From: Lachnospiraceae bacterium UBA2864
GTDB taxonomy: Bacteria; Bacillota; Clostridia; Lachnospirales; Lachnospiraceae
Direction of reading: 5' to 3'
Assembly (NCBI GenBank): GCA_002350525.1
Contig: DEFA01000032.1
Span: 22,370-75,184, forward strand
Length of the DNA: 52,815 bases
This document shows, in pieces, positions 36,701-45,552 of the stretch. Numbering within the stretch: the stretch's first letter is position 1; each line of letters opens with the position of its first letter. The notes beneath the pieces are model-generated. The model was not told the DNA's origin. It worked only from the letters and a program-made list of their open reading frames with translations, and made no database searches. Both the position numbers and the translations under genes were made by a program.

Positions 36701-36906
36701 CTAAGGGTAAAACTGGTAAGACCATATTATGGTGTAAAGATTGTAAGAAAACGGATTTGTTATCTCCAGAGGAAATCAATAGTTATATATATCAGAACGG
36801 TGTTAAATGTCCTGAGCATAATTGTGATATTGAGGCAAGAATTGGACAATATGGCTTATATATCAAATGTGATTGTGGACATACATTGAAACCTGAAAAC
36901 ATTTAG
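33766..36906 (+). CDS. Upf1-like SF1 helicase with PLD-like tail and zinc ribbons
   Basis: The ~1046-aa protein is an SF1 helicase of the Upf1/Dna2 type. It has Walker A WGPPGTGKTYTMAEVA near residue 335, VIFDEVSMASVLQ near 502, VGDFMQLSPI, DEQRRMHPAISKFAN, HQFQGSESDVIIFD and NVAVTRARGKLVVV. A phospholipase D-like region follows (~800-930, ending VLIDDKIVWYGTP). I see no full HxKxxxxD motif in it, so nuclease activity is doubtful. Two cysteine-rich ribbons end the protein (CPGCGNYMKM, CKDCKK, CPEHNCD, CDCGH). I prefer TTG at 33766 because GGGGGTGG lies just before it; GTG 33757 overlaps that run. The next gene starts 79 bp later on the same strand. Confidence 0.85.
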   Translation: MKSFKGCMFKLLLPTCSIFENTADFRIKFLYQEFEDYIVLSDALLTNRFGESNKSRVNVLISPDKISHTISFSIKDKKSIYLTKAKLDLSFLQGDGNKIIVSYLFDSSGKSSLEDVRAQKMTSSDKSRFNRIMEAGDDYEENDKGSQGNDKDILDKSDYTKGESKNNGHDVSIMTGLEPYLDALKREKRYIINEGGRKYKVTNGRYIGKVDNRYSYLFDLETELHISDDAPIALSVGVEKYPGVIMMCEDFQILVVIGSHLGQSISTAYINVEPWKLLDALADRVNYGIQNNSKMMRKLFEGADLATNKPIEDIIKGQKNAVKMSLKEPVTIVWGPPGTGKTYTMAEVAIKFLAKNKSVLIVSHSNVSVDGITKQIGKIFRECNELEAIKKGLILRYGYVRDDELREDKYLNSFAYAASKDKTISKKLESLQKEYEKLKAMGGGISHKEVEIHKEIKDIRAIIKQREEKCVENARVVATTISKAIIDKAFKDRLFDVVIFDEVSMASVLQIMSAASFAKEHMICVGDFMQLSPIVQSDAAKMGEDIFDFLGINNHGKPYYHPWMVMLDEQRRMHPAISKFANINVYKKLLKDHSSVIKNRKEIVKQEMFSDNPVNLVDLSTTYCATTKNADNSRFNILSALLSFSIALKSEGNVDTIGIITPYAAQTRLVRALCLDYKKNYDTSIRCSTVHQFQGSESDVIIFDAVESYPGKKPGWLMSKDFNSIKRLINVAVTRARGKLVVVANRRFWDANYSSNPNHTFYRLINYLVKEGNTVQHVKDKSLELMVSDLSIKGGPNYYLDNNYLDDLIKDIKSAKGRIVVSLPSGNLDSSVEKKIYDELLKKKKNGITVLVKCNDYISLPDNWKKITWGTNNAVFPLVLIDDKIVWYGTPFADWQFVFKNSSLGSPCKIACRVRGEYTADIIKSLSDLEYRETDAGKSPLTEKYGNIDIDDGKKGSGLAEYASHLRKCPGCGNYMKMSKGKTGKTILWCKDCKKTDLLSPEEINSYIYQNGVKCPEHNCDIEARIGQYGLYIKCDCGHTLKPENI

Positions 36907-36985
36907 AGATTATATTGTGGTTTTAGTATGCGTAGTTTTGGGGATTGTATGTGGATGTAACATTTGTGTAGAGGGGAGAATATAT

Positions 36986-38725
36986 ATGTCAAAGCTTAAT
37001 ATAGACCAACAGACTATTAAAGAATTGTTTTCAAATAAGAAGTCAGATTTTCTTATTCCTGATTATCAAAGACCTTATGCATGGGGAGAAACAGAATGCC
37101 AAACTCTGTGGGATGATATTTTTTCATTTGCATTTCCAGAGAATGATTATTCTTTGTTTAATAGTGATGAAGATGAATATTTTCTTGGTCCAATCGTAAC
37201 ATTTAAAAATGAAAATAATAAACTTGAAATCATTGATGGTCAGCAAAGGCTTACTACACTTATGCTTTTATTGCGTGCTTTTTATTCGAAATTCGGAAAT
37301 ATGAAGGATGCAAATGCAATAAGTACAAGTGAAGATATAGCTAAATGTATCTGGAAGACTGATGAATTTGGTAAACCTGATAAGAATAAACTTAAGATTG
37401 ATTCTGAGGTTTCAACAGATGAGGATAAAGAAGAATTTCTGTCTATCTTAAAAATAGGAGAAATCAAGTCTGATCAGAAAAGTCGTTATGCAAAAACATA
37501 TCGATTCTTTCAGGAAAAAATAAATGAGTTTTTGTCTGAGTATCCAAGTTATTTTGCTTATCTTCCTACTAGAATACTGAATAACTGTATATTACTTCCT
37601 ATTGAAGCAGAATCTCAGGATACTGCATTAAGAATATTCTCAACATTGAATGATAGAGGAAAGCCTCTTTCAGATACTGATATTTTTAAAGCTCAGTTTT
37701 ATAAGTATTATTCTGATAAAGATCAGAAAGATGATTTTATAAAAAGATGGAAGAATCTTGAGGCGATTTGTGAAGATATTTTTAGTTCACCAAATGGATC
37801 TCCTATGGATGAACTGTTTACTAGATATATGTATTATGAAAGAGCTAAGCAGGGAAATAAGAATACTACAACTGAAGCTTTGCGTAAGTTCTATGAAAAA
37901 GATAAGTACGCTTTGCTGAAAAAAGAGGAAACATTATCAAATCTAGAGAAGTTAGCTGATTTTTGGAAAAAGGTTTCGGTTCAGGATGATTCTTTTTCAG
38001 ATCGAGTTTTAAGAAGACTATATGTCTTGAATGCTGCCCCTAATGGAATGTGGACATATTTGGTTTCTGTTTTCTATATGACTAATTCTGATGAGAACGG
38101 AAATATTGACGACGAGTTGTTCTATGGTTTCCTAAATAAAATCACTGCATTTATATGGACATATGCTTTAGTTCGTCCGGGTGTTAATGCTCTTAGAAGT
38201 CCGGCTTATCCAGAAATGATTAATATTGTGAATGGAATTCCTGTTGAATTCAAAGATTATTTGTTTGATGAAGCTGCTGTCAGAAATACATTGGAAACAT
38301 ATGTATTTACTAATGGACGTCCGGTTACGAAATCAATGTTGGCATGGTGGGCTTTTGAAGATGATAATCAGGTTATACTTAAACTTGAAACACCAATGGA
38401 GATTGAACATATATATTCGAGAAAACGCCAGGAAAATGAACAGTCATTAAAAGACAAGGATAGTTTGGAATCTCTTGGAAATAAAGCTTTATTAGAAAAG
38501 TCCATAAATATCCGAGCTTCGGATTATAGATTTGAAGATAAGAAGAAATACTATAAGGGCTTCACAAATGACAAAGGAAAAGAAAAAGAAGGTACAAAGA
38601 TAGTTGAGCTTTTGAAAATGGCTGACGACAAGAGTGATTTTAATGAGATGGATATAAAGAACAGAAAGAGAAAATTAATAGATTGTTTTATAGGCTTTTT
38701 AGAGCAAAATAATTTATTGAGTTAA
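36986..38725 (+). CDS. DUF262/DUF1524 GmrSD-like nuclease
   Basis: The 579-aa protein has the two-domain layout of GmrSD-type enzymes on one chain. The N-terminal DUF262 (ParB-like NTPase) has PDYQRPYAWGETECQTLWDD and the signature IIDGQQRLTTLML. The C-terminal DUF1524 (HNH-like nuclease) has MEIEHIYSR and SLGNKALLEKSINIRASDY. GmrSD relatives cleave modified phage DNA in an NTP-dependent way; some variants act on unmodified DNA. The ATG at 36986 follows GAGGGGAG; the frame is open to 36917 without a site. It sits between the Upf1-like helicase and topoisomerase III, all on the same strand. Confidence 0.9.
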   Translation: MSKLNIDQQTIKELFSNKKSDFLIPDYQRPYAWGETECQTLWDDIFSFAFPENDYSLFNSDEDEYFLGPIVTFKNENNKLEIIDGQQRLTTLMLLLRAFYSKFGNMKDANAISTSEDIAKCIWKTDEFGKPDKNKLKIDSEVSTDEDKEEFLSILKIGEIKSDQKSRYAKTYRFFQEKINEFLSEYPSYFAYLPTRILNNCILLPIEAESQDTALRIFSTLNDRGKPLSDTDIFKAQFYKYYSDKDQKDDFIKRWKNLEAICEDIFSSPNGSPMDELFTRYMYYERAKQGNKNTTTEALRKFYEKDKYALLKKEETLSNLEKLADFWKKVSVQDDSFSDRVLRRLYVLNAAPNGMWTYLVSVFYMTNSDENGNIDDELFYGFLNKITAFIWTYALVRPGVNALRSPAYPEMINIVNGIPVEFKDYLFDEAAVRNTLETYVFTNGRPVTKSMLAWWAFEDDNQVILKLETPMEIEHIYSRKRQENEQSLKDKDSLESLGNKALLEKSINIRASDYRFEDKKKYYKGFTNDKGKEKEGTKIVELLKMADDKSDFNEMDIKNRKRKLIDCFIGFLEQNNLLS

Positions 38726-38786
38726 CGTAGATTTTCGTTGGTTGGACGCTGATTCTAGTGAAATATATTACGGTGGATAGAAATAT

Positions 38787-41369
38787 ATGGGTAAAAGACT
38801 TATCGTTGCTGAAAAACCTTCAGTTGGACGGGATATAGCCAATGTACTTAATTGTCGAGAGAATGGAAAAGGTTGTCGTATAGGGGAGAATGATGTTGTT
38901 ACATGGGCTGTAGGACACTTAGTGGGCCTTTGTTATCCCGATGAATTAAATGAAAAGTATTCAGAATGGAATATAGATGATCTTCCTATTATACCTGAAG
39001 CCTTCAACCTTAAGGTTCTTGAAAGTGGTGAAAAGCAGTTCGAAATAGTTAAAACATGGATGAATAATCCGGAAATTGAAACTATAGTCTGTGCCACTGA
39101 TGCAGGACGTGAAGGAGAACTGATATTTCGATACATATATCAAATGGCTGGGTGTACAAAGCCTGTTGAGCGCCTTTGGATATCTTCATTAACGTATAGT
39201 GCAATTAAAGATGGTTTTGAGAATTTAAAACCTTCATCAGATTTTGATAATCTTTATGAAAGTGCCAAGTGCAGATCAGAAGCAGATTGGCTTATAGGAA
39301 TGAATGGAAGTCGTGCATTTGCTATTGAAAATGATATACGTCGATTGTCCGTAGGACGTGTTATGTCTCCGACACTTTCAATTCTTGTTCAGAGGGAATT
39401 AGAACGTCGTAACTTTATACCGAAAGAGTATTGTGAAGTTATAGCTTCATTTAATGGTTATGAGGGAAAACTGGTTAATGATAATGAACAGGAAGAGGAA
39501 AAGAAAACATGGTTTTCAAGTTCGGATATGAAGAAATTGGATGATTACGTGGATAATCATTCTTCAAGAGGGTTAATTGCTTCTGTAAATGAAGTGGAAG
39601 AGGTACAGTCATCACAATTACTATATGATCTTACATCGCTCCAAAGAGATGCTAATAGGATTTATGGTATGTCATCTATATGGACGCTTGATACAGCTCA
39701 GAGTTTATATGAGAGACATAAGGCAATCACGTATCCAAGAACTGATTCACGTTATATTTCATCAGATATTAAATCAACGTTAGATAAAAGACTTGATAGC
39801 TTTTTGAACGGTGAATTATCTGAGTATGCAAAGCTTGCAAAGGAAAGTGACAAAGATTTATTTGGAAGATATATTAATAACAAAGGAGTATCCGACCATC
39901 ATGCTATTATCCCGACGGGTGAAGCTAAGGATATGGATATATGGTCAAAACAAGAAAAACAGATATATGATTTAATATCCAGAAGATTTATAGGCATGTT
40001 TCTTCCGGATAGAGTGGTTAATTATCAAACTATTATAACAGAGGTTTATGGTAGGAGATTCATATCTACAGGAGAAAAAGAAATCGAACCTGGATGGGGC
40101 GTGGTAGATAAAAGCAAAACAAGTAATAGAAAACCGCTTCCGGATGTTGCGGAAGGTGATAATATCAAGGTGTTTGGAATGCGTATCCGTAAGGATAAGA
40201 CTAAACCTCTGGCCCCACATACAGAAGCATCCTTGCTGGTAGCGATGGAACATGCAGGCAAGATGGTGGATGTAGAGGATGGGGAAGCTGTTGAGACAGA
40301 GTACGGTATAGGTACACCTGCAACCAGAGCGGCTACAATTGAGAAAATTCTAGAAAAAGAGATGGCGGTAAGGAAGGGAAGAACTCTAATTCCAACGGAG
40401 TACGGAATAAAACTAATTAGTATTCTTCCGGAAGTTTTACAGTCGCCAGAGATGACCGGGGATTGGGAGCATAGGCTTGCGTTAATCAGTCAAGGTAAAG
40501 AATCAACGTCTGATTTTATGAAGGATATTCGTGAACTGACAAAAGAAGTTGTTTCATATGCTATCAATAAGGGCGATACAGGTATAAAGAAATCCATGTC
40601 TGTTGGTGAATGTCCGCTTTGCGGTAATCCGGTTCGAGAATATGATAAAGCATATTATTGCAAGAATAAGGAATGTGATTTTAGAAAAATCTATAAAGCT
40701 GTAAAAGGGTCACATCCAACAATAGATTCTTTTACGATGAGGCAGCTTTTGGCCAATGGTTCAACAGATACCTCCAAAGGAACATTTATACTTACAAATA
40801 CATATCCATATATTGGGTTTAAATATGCTCCAAGAAAGGCTGTTGATTATTCAAAATTTAGAGATTTGATAAATGATTTTGGAATATCATATGTGGATAG
40901 GATTCCATATGGCGGTGGTTTCTGGATTGCTGGGGGAAAGCATGATGAGCTTATATCAGATTTTATTAAGGAGAGCTCTGATATTGGATGTGATTTCACT
41001 TTTGTAGAGGATTCAAAAGCTTTAAAGCATAAGTGTGGATGGTGTCATAAAGTGAATTCTGACGATATGGAATCCTATGAGTCTGCATTTAATTATGCAG
41101 CACCAAGTGTTTCTGAATACACAACAAAATCATCAGTAGAGACTTTGGAAGAGAAAGAATCCACGAGCAAAGATGTTATTGATATAATAAAAGAATCCGG
41201 CTTTGAATATATAGATAAGAGGTCCAAAGGGGGAAGCCTGTGGATTGTTGCTGGTGAAGAAGAAGGAAAAACACTTATCGATAAGTGTGAAAAGGCGGGG
41301 GAATCATTTGCATTTGCACCGAATGGCGGAAGAGCTAGTAAACATAGACCAGCTTGGTATTCTTTGTAG
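38787..41369 (+). CDS. DNA topoisomerase III (type IA) with duplicated C-terminal module
   Basis: The 860-aa protein is a type IA topoisomerase that passes single strands through a transient nick. The TOPRIM domain has VAEKPSVGRDIA and ATDAGREGELIFR. The catalytic tyrosine is Tyr316 in ITYPRTDSRYIS. After the core come a zinc ribbon (CPLCGNPVREYDKAYYCKNK) and two related modules: residues ~686-752 with YVDRIPYGGGFWIAGG and ~795-860 with YIDKRSKGGSLWIVAG. The second ends RASKHRPAWYSL. It is distinct from a chromosomal housekeeping TopA by this tail and its setting between GmrSD-like and UvrD genes. Pairing with a helicase recalls RecQ-TopIII; the defence role is inferred. Confidence 0.88.
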   Translation: MGKRLIVAEKPSVGRDIANVLNCRENGKGCRIGENDVVTWAVGHLVGLCYPDELNEKYSEWNIDDLPIIPEAFNLKVLESGEKQFEIVKTWMNNPEIETIVCATDAGREGELIFRYIYQMAGCTKPVERLWISSLTYSAIKDGFENLKPSSDFDNLYESAKCRSEADWLIGMNGSRAFAIENDIRRLSVGRVMSPTLSILVQRELERRNFIPKEYCEVIASFNGYEGKLVNDNEQEEEKKTWFSSSDMKKLDDYVDNHSSRGLIASVNEVEEVQSSQLLYDLTSLQRDANRIYGMSSIWTLDTAQSLYERHKAITYPRTDSRYISSDIKSTLDKRLDSFLNGELSEYAKLAKESDKDLFGRYINNKGVSDHHAIIPTGEAKDMDIWSKQEKQIYDLISRRFIGMFLPDRVVNYQTIITEVYGRRFISTGEKEIEPGWGVVDKSKTSNRKPLPDVAEGDNIKVFGMRIRKDKTKPLAPHTEASLLVAMEHAGKMVDVEDGEAVETEYGIGTPATRAATIEKILEKEMAVRKGRTLIPTEYGIKLISILPEVLQSPEMTGDWEHRLALISQGKESTSDFMKDIRELTKEVVSYAINKGDTGIKKSMSVGECPLCGNPVREYDKAYYCKNKECDFRKIYKAVKGSHPTIDSFTMRQLLANGSTDTSKGTFILTNTYPYIGFKYAPRKAVDYSKFRDLINDFGISYVDRIPYGGGFWIAGGKHDELISDFIKESSDIGCDFTFVEDSKALKHKCGWCHKVNSDDMESYESAFNYAAPSVSEYTTKSSVETLEEKESTSKDVIDIIKESGFEYIDKRSKGGSLWIVAGEEEGKTLIDKCEKAGESFAFAPNGGRASKHRPAWYSL

Positions 41370-41429
41370 AATATACTATAATACAGGTGTGTTTGAAAAA
41401 ATACTAAATAGAGAAGGTCATAATACAAT

Positions 41430-44400
41430 ATGGGGTTCTGGAATAGACTTTTTAATGATTCGAAGTTTATAAATAATGCTATACAAAAGAATAATTCTGG
41501 AATTACAAAACAGCCACGCAACGAGAATGTAGATAAGCTTCTTGAGTGCGGTGGCTTTTTGTCGTCTTTGCTTGAGGAAGATAGATATATAGCTAAGAGT
41601 GACTATTTGGATAAAATAAAAGACTATAATTCAATTATTGATTTTTTCTCTGTGCTGAAAAGCAGCGGAATGTTGGAAGAGTTCTGTAATAAGAATGGTC
41701 TGCGTTTGGAAAATGCTGATCGTATTATAGCTTTGCACAAGGATTTTGAAAATAGAGTAGACACGCATAATGATGAGTTTATATCGGGAACAATGGTTAA
41801 GGATAAAGAGTATCTTGATACCATCCTGAAAACCATTGACCCGGAAATTGAGCTGGATGAGGATCAGAGAAGAGTTATATTAACAGACGAAGATTATTGT
41901 CTGGTAATAGCCGGAGCGGGAGCAGGAAAGACTACTACGGTTGCTGCAAAAGTTAAATATCTTGTGGATAAGAAGGGAATAGATCCTAAACAGATTCTTG
42001 TGATTTCATTTACTAATAAGGCTGTAAATGAGTTAAAGGATAAGATTCAGAAGGGTTTAGGAATTGATTGTCCTATAGCTACGTTCCATTCGACAGGAAA
42101 TGCCATTATTCATGTTAATTCCCCTGAAGAAAAGTTGAATATTGTAGAACAGTCACGTCTTTACTTTGTTATAAGAGATTATTTTCGTGAATCAGTTATG
42201 CGCAATGAAAACATAGTGAACAAACTCATTATGTTCTTTGCGTCTTATTTCGATGCACCTTATGAAGGTGATGATCTGAATGGCTTCTTTAACAATATTG
42301 CGAAGTCAAATTATTCTACGATGCGAAGTGATCTTGAGAATTTTAAGCGAGAAGTCATTGATGCAAGAACGAAAAAGTCAGTTACGATACAAAACGAAAT
42401 ACTCAGATCTCATCAGGAAGTAGAAATAGCCAATTTCCTGTACCTTAATAACATTGATTATGAATATGAGCCAATCTATCCGTATGATATTTCATATGCA
42501 AGAAAACCATACACACCGGATTTTATTATCAAACAGAATGGCAAGGTTGCATATATAGAACATTTCGGAATTACTGAATCCGGGGAAAATGATAGATTTA
42601 GCCCGGATGAAATAGAGAGATATAAAAAGGCAGTAAACTCAAAGGTTGCATTACACAGAACACATAACACGACGTTGATATATACATTTTCTAGTTATAA
42701 CGATAGACGTCCACTATTAATGCATTTAAAGGAACAACTAGAGAACAAAGGTTTTGAAATCATTCCTCGTTCAAATAAAGAGGTTATGGAAACAATTGTA
42801 GCGGGTGAAGAGAATCGTTATATCAGAAAGCTTGTCAGTCTTATATGCCGCTTTATTTCGAATTTCAAAGTTAATGATTATAAACTTGATGACTTCAATC
42901 GTATGTATCATTCTACTCAAAATGTACGAAGCAGGCTATTTCTTGATATATGTGCAGACTGTTATCTTGAGTATGAAAGATGGTTGAAGGAGAATAATGC
43001 GGTTGATTTTGAGGATATGATCAACGAATCTGCAAGACTTCTTAATGAAGTTAAAGAGATGAAGCAGAAACTGGATTTTAAGTACATTATAGTCGATGAG
43101 TATCAGGATATTTCCAGACAGAGGTTTGATTTAACAAAAGCGTTGTCGGAAGTGACCGATGCGAAAATCATAGCAGTAGGTGATGATTGGCAGTCTATAT
43201 ATGCATTCAGTGGATCGGATATTACGCTGTTTACAAAGTTCGCTGAGAAAATGGGATATGCGAAGATGCTTAAGATTGTCAGAACATATCGCAATTCTCA
43301 GGACGTTATAGATATAGCAGGTAACTTTATACAAAAGAATAAAGAGCAGATACCTAAGAGACTTATTTCAAATAAGACGATAGAAGACCCTGTGATTATA
43401 TATACTTACGACGGTAAAGCTAAAGACAGAAATGGTGATAGACGTAGCGGCGTAAACTACGCAATGGCTAAAGCCGTAGAGACGGCACTTGAACAGTTAA
43501 TAGAGTTTAAGAAAAAAGAACATAAAGAAGTTGGATCTATTTTGCTGCTTGGGCGTTTTAATTTCGATGGAGATCTTTTGGAAAGATCGGGACTTTTTGA
43601 ATATGTAAAACGAGGAGACAAGATAAAAAGTGTTAAACATCCTACGCTGGATATTACCTTTATGACAGCTCATTCATCTAAGGGTTTGGGTTATGATGAT
43701 GTAATTATAGTGAATGGTAAAAATGAAATATATGGATTCCCATCAAAGATAGAGGATGATCCGGTGTTATCTTTTGTTATAAAAGGTGACAGGTCTATTG
43801 ATTATGCCGAAGAGCGAAGATTATTCTATGTGGCCATGACGCGAACAAAGAATAGAGTATTTATGGTTGCTCCGGAACAGAATCCATCAGAATTCCTTGT
43901 TGAGATTAAGAAGGAATATAAAAGTGTCCGATTAGAAGGAGACTGGAACGAAGAATATACCTATGTTACTCAAAAGAAAGCATGTCCTTTATGTGGATAT
44001 CCAATGCAGTTGAAATATAAGAAAGCCTATGGCTTACGTTTATATATTTGTACTAATGAACCGGAAATATGTGGATTCATGACCAATGATTATCGTGGCA
44101 GAAAGATGGCAATTCAAAAATGCGATAAGTGCAGGGATGGTTATCTAATAGTTAAATGTGGTCCAAATAATAGTTATTTCCTGGGATGCACAAATTATAA
44201 AACTAATGGAACCGGTTGTGATAAGACTATTGGAATGCAGAATTATTATGATCAGATGCATTATACAATGGATGATGTTGCTATTAGTTCCGATTTTGAT
44301 AAAGATCGTCAAAAAGCTGAATCTAAGACAAACACTACTGAAAAGAGTTCAGATAAGAACAACGAGAAGATAAGAATCGAAAATGATTATGTTGAGATAC

Positions 44401-44792
44401 AGCGAGCAAATGTAAAGCCGGTTATGTATAACGATACGGATCTTAATGAAGTTGTATATACGATTGTAAAAGCTTTACAGAATGTCAGCAGAAATAAATT
44501 TTTCAACGTTAAAGTTTTGACAGATGTTCTTTATGGTACAGAAAGTGAGAAGGTCGTAAAGAATAACTTAAGTCAGATTCCGGAATTTAAAGCACTTAGC
44601 GATTTATCATATGATGTAATTCAGGCAACTATTGAGTGGATGATTAAAGAGCATCTGATGTTAAAGACAAAAGAAAGATATCCAGTTTTGCATTCAACGT
44701 ATGATGGACTGCATTATTCTGAATTCATAACTGAGGGAAAGCTTAAAAAGCTTAAGAAATATCTTGAGGAGGATGTTATCTTATGGATGTAG
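41430..44792 (+). CDS. UvrD helicase with inserted nuclease-like domain, zinc ribbons and RQC-like tail
   Basis: The 1120-aa SF1 helicase has Walker A IAGAGAGKTTTVAAK near residue 161, Walker B YIIVDEYQDISRQRF near 555, VGDDWQSIYAFSGSDI, TAHSSKGLGYDDVIIVNG and RRLFYVAMTRTKNRV. Between the first motifs (~329-445) lies an insert with EVEIANFLYLNN, YTPDFII and AYIEHFG. This has the layout of a PD-(D/E)XK nuclease seen in some UvrD relatives. Zinc ribbons follow (CPLCGYPMQLKY, CDKCRDGYLIVKCG, near 850-935). The last ~110 residues look like an RQC winged helix (VKVLTDVLYGTESEKV to ERYPVLHSTYDG). It starts 61 bp after topoisomerase III and overlaps the next gene by 10 bp. Confidence 0.87.
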   Translation: MGFWNRLFNDSKFINNAIQKNNSGITKQPRNENVDKLLECGGFLSSLLEEDRYIAKSDYLDKIKDYNSIIDFFSVLKSSGMLEEFCNKNGLRLENADRIIALHKDFENRVDTHNDEFISGTMVKDKEYLDTILKTIDPEIELDEDQRRVILTDEDYCLVIAGAGAGKTTTVAAKVKYLVDKKGIDPKQILVISFTNKAVNELKDKIQKGLGIDCPIATFHSTGNAIIHVNSPEEKLNIVEQSRLYFVIRDYFRESVMRNENIVNKLIMFFASYFDAPYEGDDLNGFFNNIAKSNYSTMRSDLENFKREVIDARTKKSVTIQNEILRSHQEVEIANFLYLNNIDYEYEPIYPYDISYARKPYTPDFIIKQNGKVAYIEHFGITESGENDRFSPDEIERYKKAVNSKVALHRTHNTTLIYTFSSYNDRRPLLMHLKEQLENKGFEIIPRSNKEVMETIVAGEENRYIRKLVSLICRFISNFKVNDYKLDDFNRMYHSTQNVRSRLFLDICADCYLEYERWLKENNAVDFEDMINESARLLNEVKEMKQKLDFKYIIVDEYQDISRQRFDLTKALSEVTDAKIIAVGDDWQSIYAFSGSDITLFTKFAEKMGYAKMLKIVRTYRNSQDVIDIAGNFIQKNKEQIPKRLISNKTIEDPVIIYTYDGKAKDRNGDRRSGVNYAMAKAVETALEQLIEFKKKEHKEVGSILLLGRFNFDGDLLERSGLFEYVKRGDKIKSVKHPTLDITFMTAHSSKGLGYDDVIIVNGKNEIYGFPSKIEDDPVLSFVIKGDRSIDYAEERRLFYVAMTRTKNRVFMVAPEQNPSEFLVEIKKEYKSVRLEGDWNEEYTYVTQKKACPLCGYPMQLKYKKAYGLRLYICTNEPEICGFMTNDYRGRKMAIQKCDKCRDGYLIVKCGPNNSYFLGCTNYKTNGTGCDKTIGMQNYYDQMHYTMDDVAISSDFDKDRQKAESKTNTTEKSSDKNNEKIRIENDYVEIQRANVKPVMYNDTDLNEVVYTIVKALQNVSRNKFFNVKVLTDVLYGTESEKVVKNNLSQIPEFKALSDLSYDVIQATIEWMIKEHLMLKTKERYPVLHSTYDGLHYSEFITEGKLKKLKKYLEEDVILWM

Positions 44793-45334
44793 TGGATACT
44801 GAAAAACTTGAAACAGCATTAATTTATTTACAGAGAATCACAGAAGGAAATAACCCTGTAAACAATATGCCGGCTGATGAAGATTCGGTGATTAATAATC
44901 CGAACGTATTGCGTTGTATGTTGTTTGTAAAAGAAGTGCTTGAAGAGCTAAAACGAAATGATGGATATATTGGTAGACGACCTCGAAAAAGTGATTTGCC
45001 AAGCTATCCCTTGGTAGTACTTGAGAAATATCAATATACGGGGGATAAAACAATTACGAAGTTTGTAGATCAGCTTAATGATCTGGTAGATATTGCGCGT
45101 TTTAAAAAACTTACTTATAAACCAATCGTAGATTGGTTGAAGAAAAATGGCTATCTGGAAGATGGTAATATAGAAGGCAGAGATAGTAAGTGTACAATGG
45201 TAACTGAGAAAGGGCAAGAGTTAGGTATAAAATCGGAAATTAAAACGGGATTTAGAAAAGAAAAATATACATTCATACTATATGGAAAAACAGCTCAGGA
45301 ATTCATAGTCTCAAAGCTCGATGAAATAATCTGA
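44783..45334 (+). CDS. Small winged-helix partner of the UvrD helicase
   Basis: The 183-aa protein starts inside the end of the UvrD gene (10-bp overlap) behind GAGGAGG, so the two are translationally coupled. It has a helical N-terminus and a central part FVDQLNDLVDIARFKKLTYK leading into a winged-helix-like segment (YKPIVDWLKKNGYLEDG, then MVTEKGQELGI). The C-terminus is FILYGKTAQEFIV. I do not recognise a named family. A DNA-binding or regulatory subunit of the helicase is the likely role, inferred from coupling. Confidence 0.78.
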   Translation: MDVVDTEKLETALIYLQRITEGNNPVNNMPADEDSVINNPNVLRCMLFVKEVLEELKRNDGYIGRRPRKSDLPSYPLVVLEKYQYTGDKTITKFVDQLNDLVDIARFKKLTYKPIVDWLKKNGYLEDGNIEGRDSKCTMVTEKGQELGIKSEIKTGFRKEKYTFILYGKTAQEFIVSKLDEII

Positions 45335-45335
45335 T

Positions 45336-45488
45336 ATGGTTTTATGTTATCTCCATATTTGTATCAATGATGAAAATGGTGATCTCGTAGATACTATTTT
45401 TTCGTCTGAGATTGAAGAAACTGTAGAGTTTAAGGAAGGCTATATTGTGAAGTCATATGATAATTTCGTTTTGGAAAAAAAGAAGTAG
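45336..45488 (+). CDS. Possible small protein (50 aa), unknown
   Basis: An ORF beginning MVLCYLHICINDENGD starts 1 bp after the stop of the winged-helix gene and ends KKK. It is acidic with beta-prone segments. There is no strong ribosome binding site of its own, though re-initiation is possible. No family is recognised and its reality is uncertain. Confidence 0.35.
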   Translation: MVLCYLHICINDENGDLVDTIFSSEIEETVEFKEGYIVKSYDNFVLEKKK

Positions 45489-45552
45489 TGATTTGAATAA
45501 ATTGAATCTATCAATTTATTATTTATGATTGAAAATTTTTATGATTTGTTAA

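Noticed and set aside
36917..36985. Upstream start for the DUF262/DUF1524 gene
   Set aside because: No ribosome binding site is seen there, while GAGGGGAG precedes ATG 36986 and family sequence begins right after it.
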